A stretch of 36,536 bases of DNA. It comes from Azospirillum brasilense. GTDB taxonomy: Bacteria; Pseudomonadota; Alphaproteobacteria; Rickettsiales; UBA3002. The DNA lies in the NCBI GenBank assembly GCA_003241645.1, contig QFOX01000014.1, positions 1 through 36,536 of the forward strand, read 5' to 3'. Below, one piece after another: positions 1 to 7,547 of the stretch; within the stretch, counting starts at the first letter, position 1; the number at the start of each line of letters is the position of its first letter. The position numbers and the translations under genes were made by a program. Below the pieces are notes generated by a model. The model was not told the DNA's origin and did not search any database. It was given only the letters and a program-made list of their open reading frames with translations.

Positions 1-1
1 A

Positions 2-808
2 AATCGTGCGTTCTCACTCGTCGAACTCTCCATCGTGCTGGTCATCCTCGGCCTGCTGACGGGCGGTATTTTAGGGGGGCAATCACTCATCCGTGCCGCA
101 GAACTACGCAGCGTCAGCGCTGATTCAAGCCGTTACCGCACCGCGGTCTACAGCTTCCGTGACAAATATTTCGCCCTGCCGGGTGATATGAGCAATGCCG
201 TGAAATTTTGGGGTGCACAAGCCGGTGGCACCGCGGATGGATATGATAGCACCTGCAGCGGCCTGACGACACCTGCAACAGGCACCGCGACCTGCAACGG
301 CAACGGGGATGGCAGCATTGGCAGTGCGATTAGCAACACGACGATTTGGTGCCAGCGCAACTTCGAGCGCTTCCGGCTGTGGCAGCATATGGCAAATGCA
401 GGGCTGGTAGAAGGTACCTATAGCGGGGTGTATGACCCGGCATCCACCAGTGTTACCTACCCATGCCGTGCGGCCGTGATTCGCCAGAACGTGCCCGCAT
501 CGCGCATTTCAAATGCGGGATTCAATGTGATTGAGTGGCTGGAACCGCTTTCCACCACCAGCATGCAGAACTGGATACTTTTTGGGGCGCACGCCTTCAA
601 TGGCACGTCGCAGCTCGAATTATTCGGCGCGGCCGTGAAAGCGGAAGAAGCCTGGAACCTTGACACCAAAATGGATGATGGCATGCCCTTCACCGGCACC
701 GTGCGCACCGGCAGCAACGGCGTCACCTGCGTGACAGCGGCCGCAGCAGATGCGACCTATTCACTGAACGCAACCGCCATTGCCTGTTCGTTACTGATGA
801 AACTCTAA
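2..808 (+). CDS. Type IV prepilin-like / T2SS pseudopilin protein (5' partial)
   Basis: The reading frame is open from the window edge, so the true start lies upstream; 268 residues are visible. It begins with the class III prepilin signature FSLVELSIVLVILG, with Ala rather than the usual Gly at the -1 cleavage position and the conserved Glu at +5 of the mature protein. The hydrophobic helix is followed by a pilin-family segment (DKYFALPGDM) and a globular domain with several Cys residues. After cleavage and N-methylation it would assemble into a pilus or pseudopilus in the envelope. The prepilin peptidase and secretin near 9-12 kb could serve the same machine, but that link is inferred from proximity. 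Whether it is a major pilin or a minor pseudopilin cannot be told from the sequence. Confidence 0.85.
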   Translation, partial: NRAFSLVELSIVLVILGLLTGGILGGQSLIRAAELRSVSADSSRYRTAVYSFRDKYFALPGDMSNAVKFWGAQAGGTADGYDSTCSGLTTPATGTATCNGNGDGSIGSAISNTTIWCQRNFERFRLWQHMANAGLVEGTYSGVYDPASTSVTYPCRAAVIRQNVPASRISNAGFNVIEWLEPLSTTSMQNWILFGAHAFNGTSQLELFGAAVKAEEAWNLDTKMDDGMPFTGTVRTGSNGVTCVTAAAADATYSLNATAIACSLLMKL

Positions 809-821
809 GGCAGTGCCTGAA

Positions 822-959
822 TTAGAGGAGCAGCAGGAAGTAACTAATCAGCGCCACCAATCCGATCAGCAGCAACACCGGCAAGCTGTTCTGGATGAAC
901 AAAGCGCGGATATTACGCTTACGTCCACGGGCTTTATCGCTGCCATTATTTAACGCCAT
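822..959 (-). CDS. 45-residue single-pass membrane miniprotein, unknown function
   Basis: This short frame starts with ATG 9 bases after the argB stop codon and ends 13 bp from the convergent pilin stop. It encodes 45 residues: a basic, polar N-terminus (MALNNGSDKARGRKRNIRAL) followed by one hydrophobic segment at about residues 25-45 (LPVLLLIGLVALISYFLLLL). The positive-inside rule predicts the N-terminus in the cytoplasm. It fills nearly all the space between argB and the pilin gene and lies on the argB operon strand, which supports it being real. There is no strong Shine-Dalgarno sequence, so translation may depend on coupling to argB. I do not recognise the family. Confidence 0.55.
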   Translation of the reverse strand: MALNNGSDKARGRKRNIRALFIQNSLPVLLLIGLVALISYFLLLL

Positions 960-968
960 GCGGGGCGC

Positions 969-1874
969 TTACGCGCGGATCATGGTGGAAGCACCGCCGG
1001 CGGTGAACACCTCGATCAGCAGCACATGCGGAATGCGCCCATCAAGGATGTGCGCCTGTTTCACGCCTGCACGCAACGACGATACGCAGGTTTCCACCTT
1101 CGGGATCATGCCGCCGGTGATGGTGCCATTGGCCAGCAGCCCGTCGATCTCTTCGGCGTTGATGTCACTGATGAGTTCCTTGTTCTTGGTGAGAATGCCC
1201 GGAACATCCGTCAGCATCATCAGCTTGTGTGCTTTCAGCGCGCTGGCGATAGCCCCCGCCGCCGTATCGGCGTTGATGTTGTAGGTCTCGCCATTGGGGC
1301 CCATGCCGATCGGCGCGATCACCGGGATCATGCCCGAGGCGGTGATGTTCTCGATCGCCTGCGGGTTCACCTGCGTTGGCTGGCCCACGAAGCCGAGATC
1401 CAGCAGTTTTTCGATGTTCGAATCAGGGTCGCGCTTGGTGCGCTTGAGCTGCTCCGCCTGGATCAGCCCACCATCCTTACCCGAAATGCCGATGGCCGTG
1501 CCGCCCGCCTGGTTGATGGCGGTAACGATCTGTTTGTTGATGGTGCCGGAGAGGACCATCTCCACGATCTCGACCGTGGCCGCATCGGTCACGCGCAGGC
1601 CGTCCACGAAGCTGGACTGGATCTTCATGCGCTCCAGCATGGCACCGATCTGCGGGCCGCCGCCATGCACCACCACCGGGTTGATGCCGATGGTTTTCAA
1701 CATCACGATGTCGCGCGCGAAGGTCTCGGCGGTGCGCTCGTCGCCCATGGCGTGGCCGCCGTATTTGATCACGAAGGTCTGGCCCGCGAAGCGCTGGATG
1801 TAGGGCAAGGCCTCGCTCACCGTTTTCGCGGTGCGCAGCAGCAGTTCCTTGGTCTTGAGCGATTTGATTTCCAT
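969..1874 (-). CDS. argB: Acetylglutamate kinase
   Basis: 301 residues, the normal length for the family. It phosphorylates N-acetylglutamate with ATP, the second step of arginine biosynthesis in the cytoplasm. The amino-acid-kinase fold shows in order: FVIKYGGHAM with the catalytic Lys (about residues 34-43), the Gly-rich loop VVVHGGGPQI (about 67-76), the substrate-binding FVDGLRVTD, and the C-terminal nucleotide-binding part with LTDVPGIL and GGMIPKVE. It is the last large gene of the rpmH-rnpA-yidD-yidC-engB-argB run, 8 bp behind engB, an order common in alphaproteobacteria. The long frame on the opposite strand is a shadow. Confidence 0.97.
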   Translation of the reverse strand: MEIKSLKTKELLLRTAKTVSEALPYIQRFAGQTFVIKYGGHAMGDERTAETFARDIVMLKTIGINPVVVHGGGPQIGAMLERMKIQSSFVDGLRVTDAATVEIVEMVLSGTINKQIVTAINQAGGTAIGISGKDGGLIQAEQLKRTKRDPDSNIEKLLDLGFVGQPTQVNPQAIENITASGMIPVIAPIGMGPNGETYNINADTAAGAIASALKAHKLMMLTDVPGILTKNKELISDINAEEIDGLLANGTITGGMIPKVETCVSSLRAGVKQAHILDGRIPHVLLIEVFTAGGASTMIRA

Positions 1875-1882
1875 GGGATGCC

Positions 1883-2509
1883 CTATCGTTTGCCTTCCAA
1901 CGCCTCGATAACAGCTTCACGCAGCACGTCAATGCCCAGCTTTTTATCGGCGCTGGTGCTGATGATGCCGGGGTGCGCCGCCGGTTGCTTCGCGGCGATG
2001 GCCAGCGTCTGCTCGCGCACGCGCTCCAGCTCCTCCGCCGTGATCTTATCAATCTTCGTCAGCACGATCTGGAAGGACACGGCCGAATCGTTCAGCAGTT
2101 TGAACATTTCCTTATCCGCGTCCTTGATGCCGTGGCGTGCATCCACCAGCATGAAGGCGCGGGCCAGTTGCGCGCGGCCACGCAGGTACGAAAACAGCGT
2201 GCCCTGCCACATCTTCACGTCTTTCTTTGCGGCCTTGGCGTAGCCATAACCCGGCACGTCCACCAGGTGCATCACATCGACCACGTTGAAGAAGTTGAGC
2301 TGCTTGGTGGCGCCCGGCGTCTGGCTGGTGCGCGCCAGCTTGCCGTTGTTGGTCAGCGCGTTGAGCAGGCTGGATTTGCCCACGTTACTGCGGCCGATGA
2401 AGGCCACTTCCGGCAGGCGAAGATCGGGCAGCTGGTCGAGCGTTTGCACACCCGCCACGAACTGCACCGGCTTCAGGAAAAGCGACGGACTGAGCGCGGC
2501 GTCGCTCAC
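1883..2509 (-). CDS. engB: Ribosome-biogenesis GTPase EngB (YihA/YsxC)
   Basis: 208 residues. A TRAFAC-class GTPase needed for assembly of the large ribosomal subunit in most bacteria. G-motifs are intact: G1 GRSNVGKS at residues 39-46, G3 DVPGYG, G4 TKID and G5 TSA. The frame stays open far upstream inside yidC, but the protein family starts near SDAALSPSLFLKP; the matching start is a GTG at 2509 whose last two bases belong to the yidC TGA stop (GTGA overlap). Translation is therefore probably coupled to yidC, and the extra upstream residues of the open frame are an out-of-frame reading of yidC. Confidence 0.95.
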   Translation of the reverse strand: MSDAALSPSLFLKPVQFVAGVQTLDQLPDLRLPEVAFIGRSNVGKSSLLNALTNNGKLARTSQTPGATKQLNFFNVVDVMHLVDVPGYGYAKAAKKDVKMWQGTLFSYLRGRAQLARAFMLVDARHGIKDADKEMFKLLNDSAVSFQIVLTKIDKITAEELERVREQTLAIAAKQPAAHPGIISTSADKKLGIDVLREAVIEALEGKR

Positions 2510-4266
2510 TTCTTCTTCGCCCGGCTGCTGGCAGCAGCGGCCGCGTTCTTCGCCGGCTTCTTCTTGTAGCCATGCTTTTTGATGCGCTGCTGGATGAGGC
2601 TTTGCTGCGCGATCGACAGCGTGTTGTTCCACGCCCAGTAAATCACCAGACCCGCCGGGAAGCTCGCGAACAGGAACAGGAAGATGTAGGGCATGTAGCC
2701 AATCACCGCAGCCTGCACGGGGTCGGCCGGTTTCGGGTTCAGGCGCTGCTGTACCACCATGGTGGCGAACATAATGAGCGGCCAGATGCCGATATGCAGG
2801 AAGCCCGGCGCGTCCCACGGCACGAGGCCGAACAGCGTGAACAGGTTGGTGGGGTCCGGCGCGGACAAGTCATGGATCCAGCCGAAGAACGGCGCATGCC
2901 GCATCTCGATGGTCACGAACAGCACTTTGTAGAGCGCAAAGAACACCGGGATCTGGATAAGGATGGGCAGGCAGCCCGACATGGGGTTGACGCCCTCTTT
3001 CTTATACAGCTCGATAACAGCCTGGTTCATTTTCAGCTTGTCGTCGGCATAGCGCTCTTTCAGCTCGGTCATTTGCGGCACGAGCAGTTTCATCTGGCTC
3101 ATGCTGGTATACGACTTGTTGGCCAGCGGGAACAGCACCAGCTTGATCACGACCGTGAGCAGCAGGATGGCGAGGCCGAAATTGCCTACCAGCGCGTGGA
3201 AGTAGGTCAGCAGCAGGAAGATCGGTTTGGTGAGGAAATAGAGCGAGCCGAAATCCACCGCGCGGTCGAACAGCGGAATGTCGTATTCGAGGCGGTACTG
3301 GTCGAGCAGTTTCACTTCCTTGGCACCGGCGAACAGGCGCATGGTGAAATCGCTGCTTTTGCCGGCGGCAACGGTGACGGGCTCGCCGCGCAGATCCACC
3401 TGATAGGCATCGGTCTCGCCGCGCTTGCTGTATTTGTATTCGGCATCGAACTTCATGCCGTCGCCCGGAATGAGTGCGGTCAGCCAATATTTATCGGTGA
3501 TGCCGATCCAGCCGGTCGAATCCTTGAATTTTTGCGCACCGTCTTCGCGCAGGTCCTTATACGTCACATCGTTCAGCACGCCGTTGCTCACGCCCAGCGG
3601 GCCTTCATGCATGATCATGTAATGCTTGCTCACATCCGCGTAGTTGCGGCTGATGAGGCCATAGGGGTAGAGCTGCACGTCGCCGGCGCTTTTGTTGATC
3701 ACGCGCGTGCTCACCGTGAACATGTAGTTGCGGTCGAGCGAAATGGTCTTCTCGAAGGTCAGGCCCGCGCCGTTATCCCAGCTCAGGGTCACCGGCTGGT
3801 CGGGGGTCAGCACGTCGCGGTCGGCCTTCCACACGGTGCTGGCCGTGGGCACGTTCACGCCGCCGGCACCCAGCACGCCGAACTCGGCGAAGTAGGCCTC
3901 ATCGTCGTAGCGCGGGCGCAGCAGCACCACTTCGCCGCTGTCATCCTCGAGCGTATCGCGATACTTCGCCAGCGTCAGCGTATCGATGCGACCACCCGTC
4001 AGCGCGATCGAGCCATGCAGGCGCTTGCTGTTAATGGCAATGCGCGCACCGGTCTTCTCGGCCTCTTCCGCGGCCTCAGCTTTGGCGATGGTCTTTTCCT
4101 GCTCAAGCTTGGCCTGTTCGCTTGCGGCCTGCTCCTGCTCGGCGCGCAGCGCTTCCTGCCGGGGGCGTTCGAAGAAATATTGCCAGCCCAGCATGATGGT
4201 GGTGGCAAACAGAATGGCAAGCAGCAGGTTCTTGAAATCGGGTGCGCCGGGAGCGGTAGGTTGCAT
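2506..4266 (-). CDS. yidC: Membrane protein insertase YidC
   Basis: 586 residues. It inserts and folds inner-membrane proteins, alone or with SecYEG. The N-terminal transmembrane segment (about residues 11-30) is followed by a charged, coiled Glu/Ala-rich linker, a large periplasmic beta domain (to about residue 340), and the conserved C-terminal five-helix core (LLTVVIKLVLFPLANKSY, NPMSGCLPILIQIPVFFALY). The tail is Lys/Arg-rich (KKKPAKN, SRAKKK), as expected for ribosome contact. The frame opens upstream at 4332 inside yidD, but the family start is MQPTAPGAPDFKNLLL at 4266, one base after the yidD stop (TAAGATG). It overlaps engB by 4 bp. Confidence 0.97.
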   Translation of the reverse strand: MQPTAPGAPDFKNLLLAILFATTIMLGWQYFFERPRQEALRAEQEQAASEQAKLEQEKTIAKAEAAEEAEKTGARIAINSKRLHGSIALTGGRIDTLTLAKYRDTLEDDSGEVVLLRPRYDDEAYFAEFGVLGAGGVNVPTASTVWKADRDVLTPDQPVTLSWDNGAGLTFEKTISLDRNYMFTVSTRVINKSAGDVQLYPYGLISRNYADVSKHYMIMHEGPLGVSNGVLNDVTYKDLREDGAQKFKDSTGWIGITDKYWLTALIPGDGMKFDAEYKYSKRGETDAYQVDLRGEPVTVAAGKSSDFTMRLFAGAKEVKLLDQYRLEYDIPLFDRAVDFGSLYFLTKPIFLLLTYFHALVGNFGLAILLLTVVIKLVLFPLANKSYTSMSQMKLLVPQMTELKERYADDKLKMNQAVIELYKKEGVNPMSGCLPILIQIPVFFALYKVLFVTIEMRHAPFFGWIHDLSAPDPTNLFTLFGLVPWDAPGFLHIGIWPLIMFATMVVQQRLNPKPADPVQAAVIGYMPYIFLFLFASFPAGLVIYWAWNNTLSIAQQSLIQQRIKKHGYKKKPAKNAAAAASSRAKKK

Positions 4267-4267
4267 C

Positions 4268-4504
4268 TTAATGGTCTTCTTTTTCTGGAACGGGATCAAA
4301 GCCACTGCCACCCCACGGGTGGCAACGGGCAAGGCGTTTTAGGGCAAGCCACCCCCCGGCGCAAGCCCCATGTCGGGCAATGGCTTCGGCGGCATAGGCC
4401 GAGCAGCTGGGGGCATAGCGGCAGCTGGCTGCCATGAAGGGCGACAGCATGGTCTGGTAGCACCAGATCAGCCCGAGCATGATGCGCGTGGCAAGGCGTT
4501 TCAT
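4268..4504 (-). CDS. yidD: Membrane protein insertion efficiency factor YidD
   Basis: 78 residues, typical for the family. It carries the YidD signature: an N-terminal amphipathic helix (LIWCYQTMLSPFMAASCRY), then CRYAPSCSAYAAEAI with conserved Cys residues, and the C-terminal RLARCHPWGGSGFDPVP. It associates with the inner membrane and helps YidC-dependent insertion. Its ATG overlaps the rnpA stop (ATGA) and it ends one base before yidC, so the three genes are translationally linked. Confidence 0.96.
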   Translation of the reverse strand: MKRLATRIMLGLIWCYQTMLSPFMAASCRYAPSCSAYAAEAIARHGACAGGWLALKRLARCHPWGGSGFDPVPEKEDH

Positions 4505-4884
4505 GCGGGCTGGCCAGCATGTTTCAGCGCGCGCACCATGGCCTCGCGCAGCGCATCATACGCCACGTCGGCGGCGCTTGGGTTGGCCTGCGCCAGTGCA
4601 ATGAACACATAATCCTTGCCCGGCATGGCATGCGCCGCGAACAGCTCGCGCACCAGCGCGCGCAGGCGGCGCTTGATGCGGTTGCGCACCACGGCGTTGC
4701 CGCATTTGGTGGTCACGGTGAAGCCCACGCGGGTCTGGCCCTCGGCATGCGGGGCGCTGCGCAGGATGAAATAGGGGGTCACGGTTTTGCGCCCACGGTT
4801 CAGGCGCACGAAATCGGCACGCTGGGTGATCGTGATGGGCGCGGGGGAAGAAAGCGGCGGCGTGCTGTGGGGGTTGTCACCCAT
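4501..4884 (-). CDS. rnpA: Ribonuclease P protein component
   Basis: About 127 residues; binds the RNase P RNA and aids removal of tRNA 5' leaders. The diagnostic basic helix GNAVVRNRIKRRLRALVREL (RNR motif) and the preceding FILR/GFTVTTKCG strands are present. Two starts are possible in frame, GTG at 4887 and ATG at 4884; I chose the ATG. The N-terminus carries a roughly 18-residue Ser/Pro-rich extension before the conserved ITQRADFVRLNRGRK. It lies directly behind rpmH and overlaps yidD by 4 bp. The RNA partner gene (rnpB) is not in the window. Confidence 0.95.
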   Translation of the reverse strand: MGDNPHSTPPLSSPAPITITQRADFVRLNRGRKTVTPYFILRSAPHAEGQTRVGFTVTTKCGNAVVRNRIKRRLRALVRELFAAHAMPGKDYVFIALAQANPSAADVAYDALREAMVRALKHAGQPA

Positions 4885-4901
4885 CACGCGGCCATGCTCG
4901 C

Positions 4902-5036
4902 TTAAGCCGAGAGAACCTTACGGCCTTTAGCGCGGCGGGCAGCCAGAACGCGGCGACCGCCTACGGTGGCCATGCGCGCACGGAAGCCGTGGCGGCGTTT
5001 ACGGACAAGCTTGCTCGGTTGGTATGTGCGTTTCAT
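4902..5036 (-). CDS. rpmH: 50S ribosomal protein L34
   Basis: 44 residues, the normal length, very basic. The sequence starts MKRTYQPSKLVRKRRHGFRA and continues with RMATVGGRRVLAARRAKGRK, matching the L34 family throughout. An SD-like GGAG lies 6 bp before the ATG. It is the first gene of the run rpmH-rnpA-yidD-yidC-engB-argB and has its own strong promoter. In many bacteria this locus adjoins dnaA and oriC; here no dnaA is present within the window. Confidence 0.97.
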   Translation of the reverse strand: MKRTYQPSKLVRKRRHGFRARMATVGGRRVLAARRAKGRKVLSA

Positions 5037-5073
5037 GGCACGCTCCAGATTCGTTGTTTTTCAAAGGAACGGC

Positions 5074-5102
5074 CTTTTATCGGCTACCCCCGCCCTTGTC
5101 AA
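5074..5102 (-). promoter_or_regulatory. Sigma-70-type promoter of the rpmH operon
   Basis: On the minus strand a perfect -35 TTGACA (5097-5102) is followed by a 17-bp spacer and a -10-like TAAAAG (5074-5079). The predicted start near 5067 gives a leader of about 30 nt with GGAG before rpmH. This is the clearest housekeeping promoter in the window. Confidence 0.75.
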
Positions 5103-5158
5103 GCACCGGAATTGATGCTGGCCCCACAATCGCGCTAGGCAGCGCCCCGAAGACACGG

Positions 5159-5164
5159 TATAAC
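5159..5164 (+). promoter_or_regulatory. Possible -10 element (TATAAC) of the histidine kinase gene, leaderless
   Basis: TATAAC lies 9 bp before the ATG at 5174, and there is no Shine-Dalgarno sequence between them. Transcription starting 7-10 bases downstream would begin at or just before the ATG, giving a leaderless mRNA. No good -35 is visible, so the call is weak. Confidence 0.3.
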
Positions 5165-5173
5165 TAGCCTAAC

Positions 5174-6679
5174 ATGTTTTCCTACCTACGTTATTTCGCC
5201 GTATTAAGCCTGCTGCTCGTGGTCATTGGGGCCGTGGCACTGTCGACCTATTACAAGGAAATGAAGAAGCAGGAGCTGCTGCAAGGCAGCATGGAAGCAA
5301 GCCAGGCAGCCATCCAGAGCTACAGCGCCTCGATCTGGGAACAATACAGCGCCGGCCTTATTCCGGGGGGCGCCACCGCCCTGCAGACCGAAACCGCGCA
5401 TTTCTTCAGCGGCCATTTGATGGCCAAGATCACCATCGTCACCACCGACGTGACCGGGCTGTATTATGGCTCGACCCCCGCTTACGCGACCTATGATGGC
5501 AGCAGCCGCGTGACGCTGTTCGATCTCGACAAGGTGCGCCAGGGCCAGACCGTCGGCCGCCTGCTGGATGACGTGTACCTGACCGGCAGCAACGATCCGC
5601 AGAGAGAGCGCGTGCTGATCCAGACCATCGTGCCCGTGATGGCACCCGGCTTTACCGAGAAGATGCGCGCCGCCTGCGCGGTCACGCCGACCCCGAACTG
5701 CAAAGCGCAGGCCATTGCCGAGATCTATACCGACATCACCAGCGAATGGCGTGAGCTGCGCTTCATGCAATACCTCATCGTGGGCACCATGATCGGCACG
5801 TTCGTGCTGCTCATCGGCATGCTGCTGTTCACCAGCTGGCGTGCCGAGGGCATCATCGCCCGCCAGCACGAAGTGAATTTGGAACTGACCGCCGCCGCCG
5901 CTGCCGCAGAAGCGCAAAGCCGCGACAAGTCGCAATTCCTCGCCAGCGTCAGCCACGAGCTGCGCACACCGCTGAACGCCATCATCGGCTTCTCCGACAT
6001 CATCAAGAACGAAGCGCGCCAGCAGCTCGAGAAGACCTACCAGACCTACATCGACGATATCCATGCCTCGGGCAAACACCTGCTCAGCCTCATCAACGAC
6101 ATCCTGGATTTCTCGAAGGCCGAAGCGGGCAAACTGCAAATGGAATGGGCCGAGACCGACGCGAACAAGGTCATCCGCAATTCGCTGCGCATGGTGCTGC
6201 CGCGGGCGGAGACCGCGCAGGTCACGCTGGTGGAAGACCTGCCCAACCACCACATGGTGGTGGTGACCGACCCGAAAAAGCTCAAGCAGGTGCTGCTGAA
6301 CCTGCTGTCGAACGCGGTGAAATTCACCCCGGCCGGCGGCGCGGTGCGCTGCCACGCATGGGAAGACGTGACCACCAAATCGCTGGTCATTCAGGTGCGC
6401 GACACCGGCATTGGCATTGCCCCGAAGGATATTTCGAAGGTGATGACGCCGTTCGGGCAGGTCGATTCCGCGCTGTCGCGCAAATACGAAGGCACCGGCC
6501 TTGGCCTGCCGCTGTCGAAGAAATTCGTCGAGGCGATGGGCGGCTCGTTCGCCATTGAAAGCGAGCTGAACGTGGGCACCACCATTACGGTGACCGTACC
6601 GAAGCAGCCGAAGAACTGGCAGGGCGGCGAGTTCACCGCCGCCGCGGCCGAGGGAGAGAGCGATGTCGCACCAACCTAG
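5174..6679 (+). CDS. Membrane sensor histidine kinase (orphan)
   Basis: 501 residues. TM1 at about residues 8-26, a periplasmic sensing region of about 170 residues without a recognisable fold, TM2 at about 200-222, a short Ala-rich coil, then HisKA with phospho-acceptor His261 in FLASVSHELRTPLNAIIGF and a HATPase domain: N-box NLLSNAVKF (from residue 376), G1 DTGIGI (from 410), G2 GTGLGL (from 440). All catalytic boxes are intact, so it should be an active kinase. No receiver domain is fused and no response-regulator gene is adjacent, so the partner is unknown. The last 17 bp overlap the start of panB. The input signal cannot be deduced. Confidence 0.93.
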   Translation: MFSYLRYFAVLSLLLVVIGAVALSTYYKEMKKQELLQGSMEASQAAIQSYSASIWEQYSAGLIPGGATALQTETAHFFSGHLMAKITIVTTDVTGLYYGSTPAYATYDGSSRVTLFDLDKVRQGQTVGRLLDDVYLTGSNDPQRERVLIQTIVPVMAPGFTEKMRAACAVTPTPNCKAQAIAEIYTDITSEWRELRFMQYLIVGTMIGTFVLLIGMLLFTSWRAEGIIARQHEVNLELTAAAAAAEAQSRDKSQFLASVSHELRTPLNAIIGFSDIIKNEARQQLEKTYQTYIDDIHASGKHLLSLINDILDFSKAEAGKLQMEWAETDANKVIRNSLRMVLPRAETAQVTLVEDLPNHHMVVVTDPKKLKQVLLNLLSNAVKFTPAGGAVRCHAWEDVTTKSLVIQVRDTGIGIAPKDISKVMTPFGQVDSALSRKYEGTGLGLPLSKKFVEAMGGSFAIESELNVGTTITVTVPKQPKNWQGGEFTAAAAEGESDVAPT

Positions 6680-7517
6680 CAGCGCGCGCAAGCCGCTGAG
6701 CATTCCTGAATTCCGCGCACGCAAGGGGGGCGAAAAACTGGTGTTGCTCACGGCCTACACCGCCCCCATGGCCGAATTGCTGGATGCGCATTGCGACATG
6801 CTCATGGTCGGCGATTCGCTGGGCATGGTGGTCTATGGCATGGATTCCACCCTGCCCGTCACGCTGGAAATGATGATCGCGCATGGTGCCGCCGTGGTGC
6901 GCCGCGCGCGTCAGGCCTCGGTGGTGGTGGACCTGCCGTTCGGCAGCTACCAGGCATCGCCGCAGCAGGCCTTTGAATCTGCCGCGCGCGTGCTGAAAGA
7001 AACCGGCTGCGCCGCCGTGAAAATGGAAGGCGGCAGCGAATTGGCCCCGACCATTGCGTTCCTGAGTGCCCGCGGCGTGCCCGTGATGGCGCATGTGGGG
7101 CTGATGCCGCAACACCAGCACACGCTGGGCGGCTTCAAGGCACAGGGCAAGGATTCGGCCGCCTACCGCCAGATCCTTGAGGCCGCGAAAGACGTGGCCG
7201 AAGCCGGGGCATTCGCCGTAGTGCTGGAAGGCGTGATGGAGCCGCTCGCACGCGAAATTACCGCGGCGATCCGCATTCCCACCATTGGCATCGGCGCTTC
7301 CGCCGTGTGTGATGGGCAGGTGCTGGTGGTGGACGATATGCTCGGCATGTTCGAACATACCGCCCGCTTCGTGAAGAAATACGCCGACCTGCGCCGCACC
7401 ATTGGCGACGCGGCCGCGCAATACGCCGCCGAAGTGCGCAGCGGCCAGTTCCCGACGGATGCGCAGTGCTATGGCGTGGCAACCGCCAGCGCCCCCAAAC
7501 TCACTAAGAAAAAGTAA
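6663..7517 (+). CDS. panB: 3-methyl-2-oxobutanoate hydroxymethyltransferase
   Basis: 284 residues. Transfers a hydroxymethyl group from methylene-tetrahydrofolate to 2-oxoisovalerate, giving ketopantoate for pantothenate and CoA synthesis. Visible motifs are LTAYTAPMAELLD, the metal-binding MVGDSLGMV (Asp51), VKMEGG, HVGLMPQ, IGIGAS and VLVVDDMLG. An SD (GGAGAG) precedes the ATG inside the kinase gene; the 17-bp overlap implies co-transcription with the kinase. panE lies about 13 kb away and panC is not in the window. Confidence 0.97.
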   Translation: MSHQPSSARKPLSIPEFRARKGGEKLVLLTAYTAPMAELLDAHCDMLMVGDSLGMVVYGMDSTLPVTLEMMIAHGAAVVRRARQASVVVDLPFGSYQASPQQAFESAARVLKETGCAAVKMEGGSELAPTIAFLSARGVPVMAHVGLMPQHQHTLGGFKAQGKDSAAYRQILEAAKDVAEAGAFAVVLEGVMEPLAREITAAIRIPTIGIGASAVCDGQVLVVDDMLGMFEHTARFVKKYADLRRTIGDAAAQYAAEVRSGQFPTDAQCYGVATASAPKLTKKK

Positions 7518-7547
7518 TTACCGCCGCCGTGAAGCCGCCGCGCCGCA

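Noticed and set aside
2572..4437. 621-residue open frame on the plus strand opposite yidC
   Set aside because: Shadow of yidC and yidD; no start signal, no motif, composition dominated by His, Arg, Gln and Val.
4870..5200. Chromosome replication origin near rpmH
   Set aside because: rpmH-rnpA often adjoins oriC in other phyla, but no dnaA, no DnaA-box cluster and no AT-rich stretch are visible here.
5204..6751. 515-residue open frame opposite the histidine kinase
   Set aside because: Shadow frame of a gene with intact kinase motifs; no own signals.
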